This document shows, in pieces, positions 11,545 to 23,700 of a stretch of DNA of 64,000 nucleotides. The DNA lies in NCBI RefSeq assembly GCF_019649055.1, contig NW_026570346.1, positions 62,001 through 126,000 on the forward strand, written 5' to 3'. The position numbers were made by a program, and so were the translations under genes. Below the pieces are notes generated by a model. That model ran no database searches and was not told the DNA's origin. It was given only the letters and a program-made list of their open reading frames with translations. How positions within the stretch are numbered: position 1 is the first letter of the stretch; the number at the start of each line of letters is the position of its first letter. Source of the DNA: Paramacrobiotus metropolitanus. Taxonomy: Eukaryota; Tardigrada; Eutardigrada; Parachela; Macrobiotidae.

Positions 11545-12489
11545 CTGGACGACAACAACTAACGTTGGCCTGGATTACCGCGATCGGCGCCGCGAATTTG
11601 TCCCATTCGGACGGGTATTCCGGCCCATCCGCCCTCGGCCGGTCGATCAGGGGGCGGAGCAACAGTCGGCCGTCGCTAATACGACTGAAAAACTCAAACA
11701 TCATTTCTTATTCTTGATTCCGAAGTTATTGATTTTTTAAAATTGATTTTCTGAGTATTTTCTAATACAAGCACACAAGTGACAAGGCAAATAAAATATG
11801 AAGTCTAAAATGTTTCTGGGATTTTTCTTTTTCTGCTCCAGCTTCATGCTAAATCGGCAATAATTTGACCCGTTTCTCCACCTAACATTTTTCAATAAAA
11901 CTGTTTAAAAAAATTAAAACAATTTTCTGTAAAATGAAATAAAATTAGTAAACTGCTTCAAAATTTTCGCAGACCGGTTTGATTTTGAAATGATCTCGTT
12001 TGAAACTGGAAATGTGAACCGTTTGAAATTGCAGATTCCACCTTAGTCGCCGGTGCTACACGTGTGTACGTGCGGGTGCGGGAAACCTGTTTCGGTCCGT
12101 GGATATGGCTGCCGGCTGCTATGACCCGTTTGTTAGGCGGCCGCCGCGACCCGGACTACGCAGCGGCCGTAGTCCAGTGGAGGACATCCGCCACGGATGA
12201 GGTGCACACCCAGATCGTCCCATTGGAGAGTCTGGGTAGGGCAGCGCCGACCGAGCGCTGCGAGCCGCTCGAACCCGGGGTGCTGGCCACGGGCAGCTTG
12301 CCGCTGGAGTCGGGGCTGCCCCTACTGTCGCCGGCAGCGGCGGCTGTGGTAATTCTGATGACCAACGACCATTTCAGTGGCCGACGGTGGATGTGCGTCG
12401 GGGAGCTGCGGGACGGCCGGTTCCGCGTGGTGGTGCGCGACGCAGACTGGACCGGAGACGACGGCACCGCCCGGCTTCTGGTATATTGA
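11545..12489 (+). CDS. F-box-family N-terminal module gene fragment, copy 1
   Basis: The first part (11545-11676) encodes NVGLDYRDRRREFVPFGRVF then RPRPVDQGAEQQSAVA. The second part (12046-12489) encodes VAGATRVYVRVRETCFGPWI, a TNDHFSGRRWMCVGELRDG segment and a stop at 12487. Between them lie 369 bp of AT-rich, stop-filled sequence flanked on both sides by GTCGC. The minus copy at 29949-31024 has the same layout. I recall these modules as the N-terminal half of tardigrade F-box family proteins, where they precede the F-box. Here the frame stops early and no F-box follows. No convincing start codon or 5' exon is visible. Whether the break is a spliced intron is uncertain because no standard GT-AG pair joins the frames. 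Expression is unknown. Confidence 0.55.
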
Positions 12490-13374
12490 CTTGTCTCCGT
12501 TCCTTAACCGATCACATTCGTTATATATGTGCTTTCAATCAGCTAACCACCCGCATATTCCAATTCCCTGCAAGCCAACAATTTGAGAAATAATTTCTTC
12601 ACATATTCCTAACAGCTTATAATCTCAGTATACAATTTATTTTAATTACTACCTATTATAAACCAAACAAAAACTGTAATGAACTCCTTAAATTATGAAT
12701 TTAATAAGAAAATCAAACCTAATTATTAATGCATACTGTGCAGTAAAAATGTTACATTTTTCACTACACGGTATGCAGTAAAAATTTCAATTTGATTTTC
12801 TTATTAAGTTATTTAACGGTTACTATTAAATTTTTCCACAATGCATGGCACTGTAGAAAAGCAGTAGGTAATAACGTCGATTAAATTAAGCCTGCGATCT
12901 GGCCGCGCAGTAACCTGGTGTTTCTCTCGCTTCTGATAATTGTAATCATAGCTGCTTCGTGACCTCGCATCTTTTCCAACCTGTACAGTCGTAAGCTCCA
13001 TCGAAGCGCTGAGTAAGCAATTCGACTAAGAAGCTTTAATGGCATCGTTTTAATAATATGATAACTACTGTATGTTTATACGCAAATGAGACGCTTTATA
13101 GGCGGCCGTGCATGAGCTCAAGAATTGTCTTTTGCCGGTTTTTTGGTTTGTTTTCACGAGCAAAACGTTGCTCACGCCTCAAGACCAAAACGTAGGACGA
13201 AGAAGGTCAGCTTTAGCAAGTCGGTTCACAATTCAGAACTTTGCTAATAAATAAATTAGCGCCCTCCTAACTCACACGAGCGATTTCTTTCAGAATAACC
13301 TGTATTCCGGTGGTGATCTCAGCGAGGGAGGGCGGTCAGATGAAGTCCTGTCTATTCAGGAAATTTCGAAAAAT
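12490..13374. other. 3' flank of the N-terminal-module fragment, plus a short repeat
   Basis: 12490-12790 is the inverted duplicate of 29660-29948, so the duplication extends past the stop codon. At 12716-12795 an imperfect hairpin (gcatactgtgcag / ctacacggtatgc) has a counterpart at 29669-29727. 12905-13000 resembles 16262-16355 (atcatagctgcttcgtgacc shared). From 13000 to 13374 I see nothing more. Confidence 0.55.
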
Positions 13375-13444
13375 GGCGATGGAGCGGAATCGAACCGTTG
13401 GCTACCGAGTGTGATCCACGTATCACAGCCACTGTGCCATCGCC
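13375..13444 (-). tRNA. tRNA-like sequence, probably a tRNA pseudogene or SINE head
   Basis: On the minus strand a 70-nt segment opens with GGCGATG and closes with the complementary CATCGCC, giving a perfect 7-bp acceptor stem. It carries a perfect box A (TGGCACAGTGG) and box B (GGTTCGATTCC), and GTGAT/ATCAC can pair in the middle. The D arm is too short and the anticodon loop would be six nucleotides, so a normal cloverleaf is not formed. I assign no anticodon. It could be a degraded tRNA or the head of a SINE whose body would run down towards 13270. Confidence 0.4.
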
Positions 13445-13791
13445 GCTGTTGGCGAAGATCAAGATATTTGAGCTTGAGCAACCAGGTAGGCGGCGGATGG
13501 GCGGCTGCTGTGCGTACAGAGGATTCTCCTCTAAGTCCTCTTACACTGTCTATTACTATTCATGTTTCTCCAAAACCTCGAAGCTGAGCCTGGCGGAAAT
13601 TTGCTGACTTCCCCGGCGCTTTCCACCGCTCGGTGTGGCAACGTAACTCAAAGTTTACTTGTAAGCTTCAGAAAATTTCCCGTTTTCCTTTTTGATTTTC
13701 GTCAGAAAACACAACTTTTTTGTCCGAAATTCCTTTAGAAAATAAGAAGAGATTGCAATAAACTGTTCCAGGTTGCAAACAGACTACCCGT

Positions 13792-13920
13792 ATCGTCGTT
13801 CAAGTGAAACACTAGGATAAGTGAATGAGCGATAGCCGTTCAAGTGAAACACCCGAAATATTGGATTCCATAAACTGATTTTTTGCCAGTTTGTTCTTTA
13901 TTCGATTAAATGGCTTTTCT
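13792..13920 (+). mobile_element. Arm fragment of the GGTCGTTCAAGTGG element family
   Basis: It contains cgttcaagtgaaacac, aagtgaatgagcgat and ccgttcaagtgaaacaccc in the order seen at the left end of 36251-38085. Only one arm is present. It ends about 110 bp upstream of the TATA box of the next gene. Confidence 0.65.
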
Positions 13921-14027
13921 AAGGCGCATTCGTGCTCGACGGGCACACAATCATTGCGCAGAAATCAATACCGGATCGAACAGAGATCCGCTGGTTGGCG
14001 CAGTGTATACATTTCTGTCATCCTTTG

Positions 14028-14035
14028 TATAAATA
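14028..14035 (+). promoter_or_regulatory. TATA box candidate
   Basis: TATAAATA stands 92 bp upstream of the ATG at 14120, with no other ATG between about 14060 and 14120. Position and sequence fit a core promoter. This is inference only. Confidence 0.45.
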
Positions 14036-14119
14036 AGCGTCGTCTCTGTTTCAAAGGTCATCTATAATTGTCTGCGCGGCCACACCCGTCACGTTATCGT
14101 CGAGGAGGAAGCGTTTAGC

Positions 14120-15755
14120 ATGGAGGACATTCTAGCCGTCCTGGGTATGGTCAGTCACGAGGCGCAGCAGCAGCCCGGTATCCGTCTGCAGTGTCTGCAC
14201 ATTGTCGATGTACAGCTGCGCCTGGTGTTGGACGACGCACCCAGCGAAAATTCCCCAGTACTGCGGCCGCTCGTGGATATCATGGGAGATCAGTATGTGC
14301 GTCTGGCGGATTTTGTAGAGGTCAGCGGCCGCCTGCCGTGCGGCGACCTCCGCCTGCTGCACTGCACCGTGCGCCTGGGGTGCTGCCTGCACGATCCACG
14401 GACCCGGGACATGGCACTTGTGGCGCATTTACCGGCCTACACCATGGATGCGGCGCTCCGGCCGCTGGATGCCGGGTTCGGCGCGGCGTTGTGGCAGGCG
14501 GTGGAAGCGCCGCTGCCGGTATTGCTGCCCGCCGATCTGCAGACGTTTCCGTTGAAACTGGCCGCTGCCCACTGTTTGCCGGGGTTCGCCTGGAGCCAAA
14601 ACGAGTGTGAGAGCGTCGTTTGCAAGGTACGGTCCTCGTAATAAAGCCAATAAGGCCAACGTCTCGTTCATCGGAAAAATTCCCTCTCACCGTTAACCTG
14701 GGCGCAGCAAAGTTTCAAGAAGATCGGGTACTAGCCATACTTTTGGTACACAACAATGCATTTAAACTTTTCACCCATTTTAATACGATATATCCCGGCA
14801 ATCCGATGTTGCGCGCGCAAACGGTTTTCAGAGCAATGTATACGAATTATTTAACTTTAAAAATGACATAACGTATTGCAAAGAAGTGATTCGGAGTGCG
14901 CGAAAGCGAAAGTTTTAGCGTATGTATTCCGTTTTTGACACCATGTACCGGGCCATTTTCCTTAAACCATTCCCTTTGAGATGACTATTCATTATCGCTT
15001 CGGTATGGTAGAAACTGGCCATCAAATGACCAATAAACAGGAAGCGCGCAACTGCGCATAGCTTCATGCGGAATTCAAGCACTTGCGCCGTGCACATTTC
15101 GGAACTGAAACGAACAACCGATATCTCTAAAAGGGTAAATCGACACCAAACAGGTTTTCCGTTAAGAGATCTGAGAGAAACTCGAGTCATTTTTGACTGT
15201 CGTAGACAAAGCATGCGATGTGCGTGAAAGCCGGAACCAAACCGTGGATTCAGATCCTGTGCTGAGTCTACGAGAAATTTGGGTGCCTCGATTTTCTCTC
15301 AGATCGCATTAAGGTCAACCTGTTTGGTATTGAAATCCCTACCTTTTTTTCTCATTCGTTTGAGATATGGGTTGATGGTTTTCATTGGGAAGTTTGCAAA
15401 GTGCAAGTGTTAATATCAACAGACTGATGACCAACCGGAAGTGGCTGCTTGAGTACAGATAAGGTGCTTGGTTGCACGCGTGTTTTGGTTGCATAAGTAT
15501 AACGCCTTTTTGAAGTCCTCTGTATGATCCGTCATCTTAACGAAAGTGACCCGGTACATACTGTTAAAATTCGTGTACGTGCACGGAAACTTTTTGCAGG
15601 TGCTGTGTGCCGTACACTCGGCCGATCCGCGTCCCGCCTCGCAATATTACCGGAAACGATGGTGTCAGGAAGATCTTAAGCATTTGTCACTAGCGCCACT
15701 GTCACGCCTGGCCCAACATTTTCTTCTCAATCTGGCAGCGGGATTTATTACGTAG
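14120..15755 (+). CDS. F-box-family C-terminal protein, two exons
   Basis: Exon 1 is 14120-14626, ending GTTTGCAAG|GTACGG. Exon 2 is 15600-15755, after CTTTTTGCAG. Phase 0 joins them into 220 residues. Exon 1 holds AQQQPGIRLQCLHI (about residues 16-29), a Leu-rich middle and FGAALWQAVEAPLPVLLP. Exon 2 reads LCAVHSADPRPASQYY and ends in an LSRLAQHFL helix. These are the post-F-box parts of the family seen broken at 10638-11420 and 18235-18995. The open frame continues about 25 codons upstream of the ATG with family-like residues (HTRHVIVEEEAFS), so an upstream exon may exist or may have been lost. A TATA box at 14028 would suit a start at this ATG. Without an F-box it should not bind Skp1 unless an upstream exon supplies one. 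The intron carries TTAA-family element arms. Confidence 0.6.
14735..14965 (+). mobile_element. TTAA-family element, right arm, inside the intron of the 14120 gene
   Basis: Landmarks ttttggtacacaacaatgca, gatgttgcgcgc, and ccatgtaccgggcca followed by TTAA match the right arms at 56455-56674 and 61190-61415. A left-end fragment of the same family lies at 15537-15593 in the same intron. Confidence 0.65.
15537..15593 (+). mobile_element. TTAA-family left end abutting the 3' splice site
   Basis: TTAA at 15537 is followed by gacccggtacat, aaattcgtgtacgtgcacgg and aaac, then the TTTTTGCAG acceptor. This tracks the left arm at 20164-20225 (ggcccggtacattgcaccga, then ttcgtatacatacacgg). The acceptor region of the intron therefore appears to be built from element sequence. 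Confidence 0.5.
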
Positions 15756-18234
15756 CCATTTAAACAGATCTGAAAAGTGCTCATCGTCTGCCGCTATGTA
15801 GAAAAAATTCAGTGTCGTGTTAGAAGATTTCCGAGGTACCTAATTCCTGTTTTGTTGCTAAACTGCAGAATTATTTTGCGTTGATTTTTCGGCTGTGCCT
15901 TTTTTTTATTACAAAGCACTTGATGCCAACGAAACCAGTTAAAATTGTTCCCCACGGCGTGCGGGTGTCTTGCACAAGGACACGGTACAAAACTGCTAGC
16001 TGATTACTTAATACCCCTGTTTTGTATTAATTTCTGATGTGCTACCTGTTGAGCATTTTGATTTTTAATAAACCCCGAAGCGGATGTTGTCTAAGCGGTT
16101 TGCCATGTTGCGGCTGTCTGCTTCTGTCAGCTAACCATGTGTGCAGCACTGCAGCGTAACTGCACATCTATCGGAATTTGCCCATTCTACTTCTAAACGG
16201 GATTTTAGTTTTCGCTCTTCTTCCGTTCGCACGGGACGTTCTAGGTAAGTTAGGACGCACAGTGATCTGGTGTATCTCGATTGTTATGATCGTAATCATA
16301 GCTGCTTCGTGACCTCGCATCGTTTTCCTGGCTGAACAGTCGTCTGCTCCCTGGAAACGCTGTATTAAGTGAACATGTTATTCTTACGAATGACTAATAT
16401 TATGCAGTGTCCATAGAAAAGCAGCTTGTTTATCGAGACGGCAGTGGAAAAAAATTAGGCCGGGGTCATCCGAAAATTGTTATCTAAACGATCAGAAATC
16501 CTATAAAGCCGAAACAAATATGATACAACTGGCGTCAACGATTGCGTGATAGGTGATACCAGAGAAAAAATGTGAATGTGATAAGCGTTTAGTCGGCATA
16601 TTGTAGCCGTACAAATGAGATCTGTAGTGAAGATGTACATCTCATTGGTGTTAGTTCAACCGGAAACATCTGAATGTGTACTTGTACGAGATGACCAGTT
16701 CTAACATAGATTTTCTAGACTTCTGAGATTGTCTGAATGTTCTAAGATCATTCTTGCTCTTGCTCTTGCCCTTGCTCTTCTCCAGTGACTTTTCAACTGA
16801 TTAAAAATGTTTGTGCACTTTGACAATCGCGCCGGTATCGGTTAACATGTACGCAATTGCAGAACTGACTTTTGGGTAATTCGCTAACTCGGAACATCAC
16901 CGACGAACCACCAAACCTCGTTTTGTCGTGGTACGGGTGTGCACCCCACTCCACTAGTGGCAGCTTAGAAGTTGCCGTTGCAATATCGATGCCAAGCAAC
17001 GTTCCACCGTTTGACCCTTTACATACCGCTAGAGACGTGCTTGCCGTTTAACCTAATTTTGCAAAGTTAAAAAGATTACGTAATAATAGTGCAGACAAAC
17101 TTAAACTCCAAGAATCCATGCCCATCAATTCATATTGCATAGACAACATTAATACATAGCATTTTGTGCGCTGTTTACGGGAAAAAGCCGCATGTTTTAC
17201 GAAATATTGACAGAACTTGGATCGAAATCATTCTGACGCAAACAGCTGTAGAGGAAATTTAATAATATATAAAGGATAATATAAATCCGCTGGCCAGTAA
17301 TTACGGTTAACGGATTTACAGGCAGTGACGGTACAGGCAAGTGCGAAAGGTTGTAAACCGAGAATTACTAGCATGAGTCGAAATTGTGGAAGTTTATATA
17401 CGTGGATGACCGGGTATTTAAATTCACGAGCGACATTTTTACTATAAAACTGCTTATTCTTGTTAATTAAATACCTGTGGTTAAGAAATGTTAACAACGT
17501 GAACGTAAAGTGTCTAAACTATAAACAAAACCGAAGAACTGAATAAAAGCTAGACTAAGGAAAAAAATCTCTTGGAAACGTTTCGCATTAGGCAACATTA
17601 CGACGATAGTAAATAGTGTACAAGGTGTTCACAAAATGATAATTGACACATTAACGCCATACATGCTCTGATACACAAGTAACACAACCAGTTAAATTTC
17701 GACCAGTTAAATACGATCGTCGCTCCACCGTCCGCGGCTGCACTAGGATTATCTTCCGTACGTTTTTTGCCAGTTGGATGAGGAGACGCAGTCACGCTGT
17801 TAATCCGGCGGATCGGTTCGCTGTTTATCCGGCTACAGTCTCGTTCCGGATCGGAAGTAGCCAGACAAACCACTTACAAACAAAGAGCGAAACAGTACAA
17901 CATACTGGCCTTAACTATATCATTATCCAAAGGAAAAACACTTTGGGCCATACTCAGCCTAAACCGGGTGTAAACGAACCGTGCCTGGACGCCGGATCGG
18001 ATTTCTTGGCTATTTCTCAGACTGGAGTCTTGTTCCTTTTCGAACTTAAGCAAAACACATAGAAGCAGGCCGTAAATAAGCATGAAATTAAGCGAGAGCA
18101 AAAAATCAATTTCACCCCGTAAACAGCCAGCAAACCGGCAGTTTAAACCGAAAGGTCACTTCACTACGGCGTTTACCTTAAAATCCCACAGACGACAGAA
18201 CCCGCGCGCCGGCACCCGGGTCTCCCAGCGCAGA
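15756..18234. other. Intergenic, no gene recognised
   Basis: It contains a short repeat at 16262-16355 (see 12905-13000) and a small CTTGCT microsatellite at about 16752-16785. Open frames at 17598-17873 and 17778-18062 overlap on opposite strands and resemble nothing known. Confidence 0.4.
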
Positions 18235-18995
18235 TTATCGGCCGGGCCGTTCACCATCAAGCCACGCAATCATCGTCTGTAATCGGATTCCCGGCTGGTG
18301 CTCCGCCACGTGGTGCATCATATGGAAGATTTTCAGCAAATCGCCACACTCTATCCTCGCGCCGGTAAAGTCCACCGCAATTCGCCGGGAGCCGCGATGC
18401 CGACATTCGAAGATCAACGCCGAGTGGAGAAAACGACGAGCAGGAAGTGGTCCAACAGAGTAACGGTTGAATCAGTTTCGCATGGTCCAAATGGAGCTGG
18501 GAATAAATTAGCCGACGCCGATATACCCGATCCATGCGAAAATCATCCACAGGGATAATTAAGAGGAAGAATCCTCCCATTTATCTTCGCTCTAAAACTC
18601 CTCATAGTAAAACAGTGGAGTCTGCAAACTCCAGTCTTTTATTATCAGGAGTTTGAGAGCGAAGATAATTAAAGACTGGAGATAATTTGAAAGCGAAGAT
18701 AATGGGATAAATGACAATATTAGCGTCGTCTTTAATGACAATATTAGCGCGCAGCACGGCATCATCTAGACGCCGGTTGAATGTGACGCAAATCGCCGTC
18801 GGCGGGATGGTGTCGCGTTGCGCCAACACCGTCCGCCAGCGTTCCACCGGCAACGAAGGGCACGTGCGGCTGGTATCCCGGACGGTTGCGCGTACCTCGT
18901 CGGAGAGACGCTTGACACGCTGTACATCCATCCAGCGCCTCTGCAGTGCAGTAATAAATTTAATGGCACCGCTACATTTCGCCGAAGGCAACTAG
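18235..18995 (-). pseudogene. F-box-family C-terminal fragment
   Basis: The minus strand encodes RRWMDVQRVKRLSDEVRATV and LPVERWRTVLAQ in one frame (18602-18991). After a foldback-rich interval, another frame gives CRHRGSRRIAVDFTGARIEC and HVAEHQPGIRLQTMIAWLDG before a stop at 18235. The last block aligns with HTRHVIVEEEAFS...AQQQPGIRLQCLHI of the 14120 gene. The frame is broken and the LCA..SADP exon is absent, so this is a truncated relic. The assignment of the first part is less sure. Confidence 0.5.
18575..18715. repeat. Short foldback
   Basis: ttatcttcgctctaaaactcct (near 18582) pairs with aggagtttgagagcgaagataa (near 18647), and aaactccagtctt pairs with aaagactggag inside the same region. 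It interrupts the F-box-family fragment. Confidence 0.6.
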
Positions 18996-19040
18996 TCGCA
19001 GGACATTTGGTCGCAGAAAGCTTGCTGCAAGGCAACAGTT
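18985..19040. mobile_element. Solo end with GGACATTT motif
   Basis: agtcgcaggacatttggtcg resembles the ends of the element at 39031-39277 (gtcgcgggacatttcgtcg). The second end was not found nearby. Confidence 0.35.
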
Positions 19041-20163
19041 TAAAACGAGCTTTTTTTGGCAAGACGGACGTTTTTGACCGTTACACCCGCGCGTAACACG
19101 GGCTGACGCACTTATGCATTGATGCACTTATGCAAAATAAACCGAACGATTTTATTTATGTATGTGCTTAGTTATGCAGTTTGTACCTGGCCGATCAGTC
19201 TGCGATGATACAGCCGGAGAGGAAACAGCCGAAACTGTAGTCTGGTTCTGGCATTACTACTAGCAAGAACGTAACAACTTCCGGGCTGGCACAATCAGCT
19301 GCTGACCGTATCGCATTGGAGGAAGGAGTCGCTGCAACGGTTCCAGGAGATCAGCCGTGTAGAAACGCCAATTAAACGAATTTTCGTAAGTATCGTTCGG
19401 CTGCCTTGCATGGGCAAAGGCAGTGGACACGTCCTGCTTGTTAACTGGTGTCGGTGCGACATCGCTTAAAAAGCAGAATGAGTTCATTGTAAGCTTGGTT
19501 TTCCCAAAGTAATGAGACAGATAATTCGCTGGAACATGGAATGATACTACCACAATCGCTGTAGTTTCAATGGAAGGTCTCCATCCTTCTCATATGGTGC
19601 CGAGATTTCAGCTAGGGCAAAAGCATAAAAGTAGCCCGGTTTCCATGTACAAGGTCTATGGAAACCTCTCGCTTATAAGATACGTTGACGTAGCTTATAA
19701 GCGGGAAACCATCGTCTTATTGCAAATTTTCTCAATTGCTCCATCTTCGTTACTGGTAAATAATGCCGGTCATGTTCCATAAAACTGCGGAAAGTGGTCG
19801 ATCTGGAAAAAGAAACTGCTGATTTCGGCCGTTACAGTGTCAGGGTGTCCTTTGCGTTTACATCGTTGTAAATCTGCGAATCCGTACTGGACAACTCGCT
19901 GTTTCCACAATCTCATAAGTACCCTGCTTTCCCAATCTTCACTATTTTATAACATGCTTTTTGCCAGTCTGGGTTTGGTACAAACGGTGTATCTGTCCAG
20001 CGGAACTTGTAAAATCAATTGCGTGCACTGGTAGAAAGGTATGCAGCGTGAAGGACTGCAAGAAATATAATACTGAATTTATAACGCGCAATTGATTGGC
20101 CGTTCGATTTGCAGCAGCGCACCAATGCTTCCATATAAGACACGAATATGTCCAGAGTTTATG
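19041..20163. other. Intergenic, nothing recognised
   Basis: The only structure I see is a hairpin at about 19658-19712 (tctcgcttataag / cttataagcggga). Confidence 0.4.
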
Positions 20164-20749
20164 TTAAGGGATTTGGCCCGGTACATTGCACCGAATTCGT
20201 ATACATACACGGTAACATTCGCTGTCGCGCACTCCCAAACACTTTTTTGCATTGCTTTATGATACTCTGTAGCCAAAAGGTTCCTGTACATAACCGGAAA
20301 GACCGTTTGCGCGCGCAACATCCGGTTCGGGAGTTATTAGTGAAATAAAATTCCAAAAGTTTAAACGCGCGGAGGTGTACCAAAGTCTCATTATGAACCG
20401 ATGCTATTTTAAAACTTAATTTAAAATTTGAAAAAAAATGGTGGAAAGCTGGTTCGGTGCCAAAACGATCGTTATAGTAATGTGCGTTTTCGTGAAAAAT
20501 TTGAAGAGCATCGGTTCATAATGAGACGTTTGGTGCACCTTCGCGCGTTTAAACTTTTGGAATTTTATTTCACTAATAACTCCCGAACCGGATGTTGCAG
20601 GTAGAAACGGGTTTTTCGCCTTTGTTTACGAATTCGTTGGCTACAAAATATCATAAAGCAATGCAGAAAAGTGTTTGAGAGTGCGCGACAGTGAAAGTTG
20701 CCGTGGATGTATACGAATTTTGTGCTGTGTGCCGGGCCAAATTCCTTAA
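20164..20749. mobile_element. TTAA-terminated inverted-repeat element (complete)
   Basis: TTAAGGGATTTGGCCCGG at 20164 is answered by CCGGGCCAAATTCCTTAA at the right end (20749). The arms are roughly 240 bp each (landmarks cattgctttatga and tcataaagcaatg, gaaccggatgttg and its inverse) around a core of about 110 bp. No coding frame is shared with known transposases. TTAA at both ends suggests a piggyBac-like target or a TTAA terminus, but TIR identity was not tested. Its right arm merges with the start of duplication copy B. Confidence 0.7.
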
Positions 20750-23700
20750 GCGGTTGGACGCTTCTGTTTTCTGCTCCCACTTCGTTTCCCAACTTAGAAT
20801 AAAATGATCAGTCAATTATCCTGAAACCAGAAATACAAGAAAAAATGGACTGCATACAGCCAAACACTAAATTGCTAAAAAAAACACCACATAACACTTT
20901 TAAACTTCGCAGTTGTAGAGACTCCATACGCGTACAAATGTAAGCCAGTGAAGCCACTACGACGTACTGAAAAAACTAACAATTTTTCCGGACGATGTTG
21001 CTCCGTGTAGATAAAACCAACTGTCCAGGGGGCCTTTGGGAACTGCCGTGTTTTCGGTACGCCACTACTACTAGCACTCCGTTCTACCTTCTCGAATAGA
21101 CCCGAGAGAGAATTCCAGTGGTCCTTGAAGACCTGCAATATCATCGAATAATTAAAATTAAAGTTGCAGTCAAGGATGATTTTTTATTTATGACCGAAAA
21201 GCATGTTAACTTTACAGAGATACATGTTTTCTTGGAACTGCGCTTTAAGACGTATGAATAAAGACGAGCACTAAGCGGAAGCGACGAAACATATCTCACA
21301 AACGTTATAATATTATGAAAACACAAACCTTAAAGCGCTAATATATTTCGCTGTTCCTCACCACCAAATTTTGCAATTATATCGGTCGCAGCGCATTGGC
21401 ATTTTTCGGGGAATTCGGTAAAAGCCAAATCCATAACAGCTATTCACAGAGGTATCAAGAACCGCGACCTAAGATCATTGTGGCAAGCGCAGGAAGCACC
21501 GATGTTATCATGAGTTGAAACGTATATATGCAAGTTATGCAACACCGACTGGTTTTCCAGTTTGGCAGCATGTTCTATCTGTTCTATCTTAGCCACATTC
21601 GCTGCTTCTCTACACAGGTAAATTTCTACACTTTTCTGCTGCTGCCAGTGCAGTGCTCCTGGAAAATAGCGTTCGATCATAATTGTTAGCAAGGTAATAA
21701 AGCTGAATACTCGTACTGACGGCAACGAACAAAATAACTTTGTGACTTACAACTTCACAACTATGTACTTACATTGCACAACCAGCGCACTGGACACGTT
21801 AGATTTTCTTCGTGGATCTCCGCTATAGTGTCCAGTTTTATCGCAGTCGTTAAAAGGAAACTGCGATACGTAAAACGACCTTTCCCAAAACAAAAACGGT
21901 TGTACATAATGTCAAGAATATTGCTCACGACTCACATAATGCCGTTCGAGCACGAGCATTTCGTCGATACTTCGTCTCAAATGCTGGTAATAAGGGAGCC
22001 CACCGTGAGGTTGCCCTTCCACTTTTGAAAGACTTTTGTGTGAAATTATTTCAAATTCGGAAAATTATTCTTCGGTAAATGCAGACAAAGTTATAACTCA
22101 ATCTGAAAACTGATTTCGTTATACAGATTCCAGATTTTGAATGCGTTCCTAAAATGCTCTGCTGAGCAACGATGAAACTGTGTCAAACAAACAAATGCTG
22201 AGCACAACTGACAGCCAATGGCAGTTGGGCAGGCCCAACCTTTGTCTTTGCCCGGCCGGGCATCGCAAATGCATGCATTCATTAACGAGCAATGTCAATG
22301 TGTGTTCATCAAATCATGGCTTTTGCTGTAAACCATATTCTGCGCTGCAACGTTATGCTGCCGGAAACACCTTCAAGTCTCCGTTCTTTGGGGCGACGGA
22401 CAAAAATCCTCCTTCGATGAAGTTATACGTAAATCTATAATACAACACAAACTGCGCGGGAAAAAAACTGCACTACAAATAAATTAAATACTGCAACTGT
22501 AAGTTATAACTGTTAGATTCCAAAACGGTCTGGAATTCTAGGTGACTACTCGGTAGGTCGTACGAATTCTGGAATATACATATTTATGTCATTCTCAGGA
22601 TAAATGTTCTCACATTTTCATTCGAATTAGATATTGTACTGTTCAAACTATAACAGGTACATATCCTACATGTGTACTGTATGTAAAGCGTCAACATATT
22701 ACATGGGCAAACGGCTAAAGTTACCTCGTAGTAAAGGACAATAAGCTAATTAATTGTTATTAATATTTGGTCACTTCTGTGCGCCAGGAAAATTCCTGGC
22801 GCATAGTCGTTTTGCTATGCGCCCGGAAATTCGCCGCCCAAATTAAAAATTAAATCAATCAATCAAAAAATAAAAATTAGATTAATTACTCAAAAACCGT
22901 TTACGTTGTTAATACAGAACTTAATACTATCACTTTGTGAAAGTACTGTTAACATTACCAGCATAGCAACAAGTGCGATTTATTACAAAAAGTGCAAACC
23001 ACGCTTTCCAAGAATTCAATGTTTACGAAAAAACTAAGAACTGAACAATCGGTAATACTTGAGTTTTCAACATTGTAAGCGCTCGTTTAAATTTACTAAA
23101 CACCTCAACATAAAATCCCATACCCATTTCATGATAAAGGCCACACGAAAACCGCGTAAGTTTCAAATCAATTTTTCTATAAAATAAATTTTTTATAAAA
23201 GAAAATATCATAAGAAAACACACAAGAAACATCAGAAGCACACGAAAACGTAAGAGACAAAAGAAAATATAAGAAAACATATAAGGAAACAAGTTTGTGC
23301 TGTACTTGTATAAACTCTTTGAAGATAGTCCAAGAAAATTCAAGGTATTTTAATACTGTACTATTTTCTTTCCAGGAATAATCGGCTAATACTACGTCCG
23401 GCCGCACTTTGGCTTTTCTTCTACGGTCTGCGCTGTCGTCCACGGCTAATTCCTGCACGTTGATTCCTACGTGGTTTTCCAACTTGTTGTAACTCCCACT
23501 GCCTCCAGAAGGTACGGTTGGAACTTGGGGCACATCTTTTGTGGAATGGATACTTCAGCGTCCGGTGTGACAGCCGTTGCTGGGGCTCTAGCGGTGGCGT
23601 TGTGGCGCTAAACAATAAGATGGTCAACGTTACGGAAATCATAATCGTATTTTGCAATACGAACCTCAAATGTGATTATGATCCCGTATCGTTCCCGGAT

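Noticed and set aside
23421-23669. Signal-peptide-like minus frame recurring at 3930, 23421, 43179 and 44467
   Set aside because: The starts are not ATG in most copies, downstream frames shift, and the opposite strand is equally open in the repeated block. It is likely a repeat artefact.
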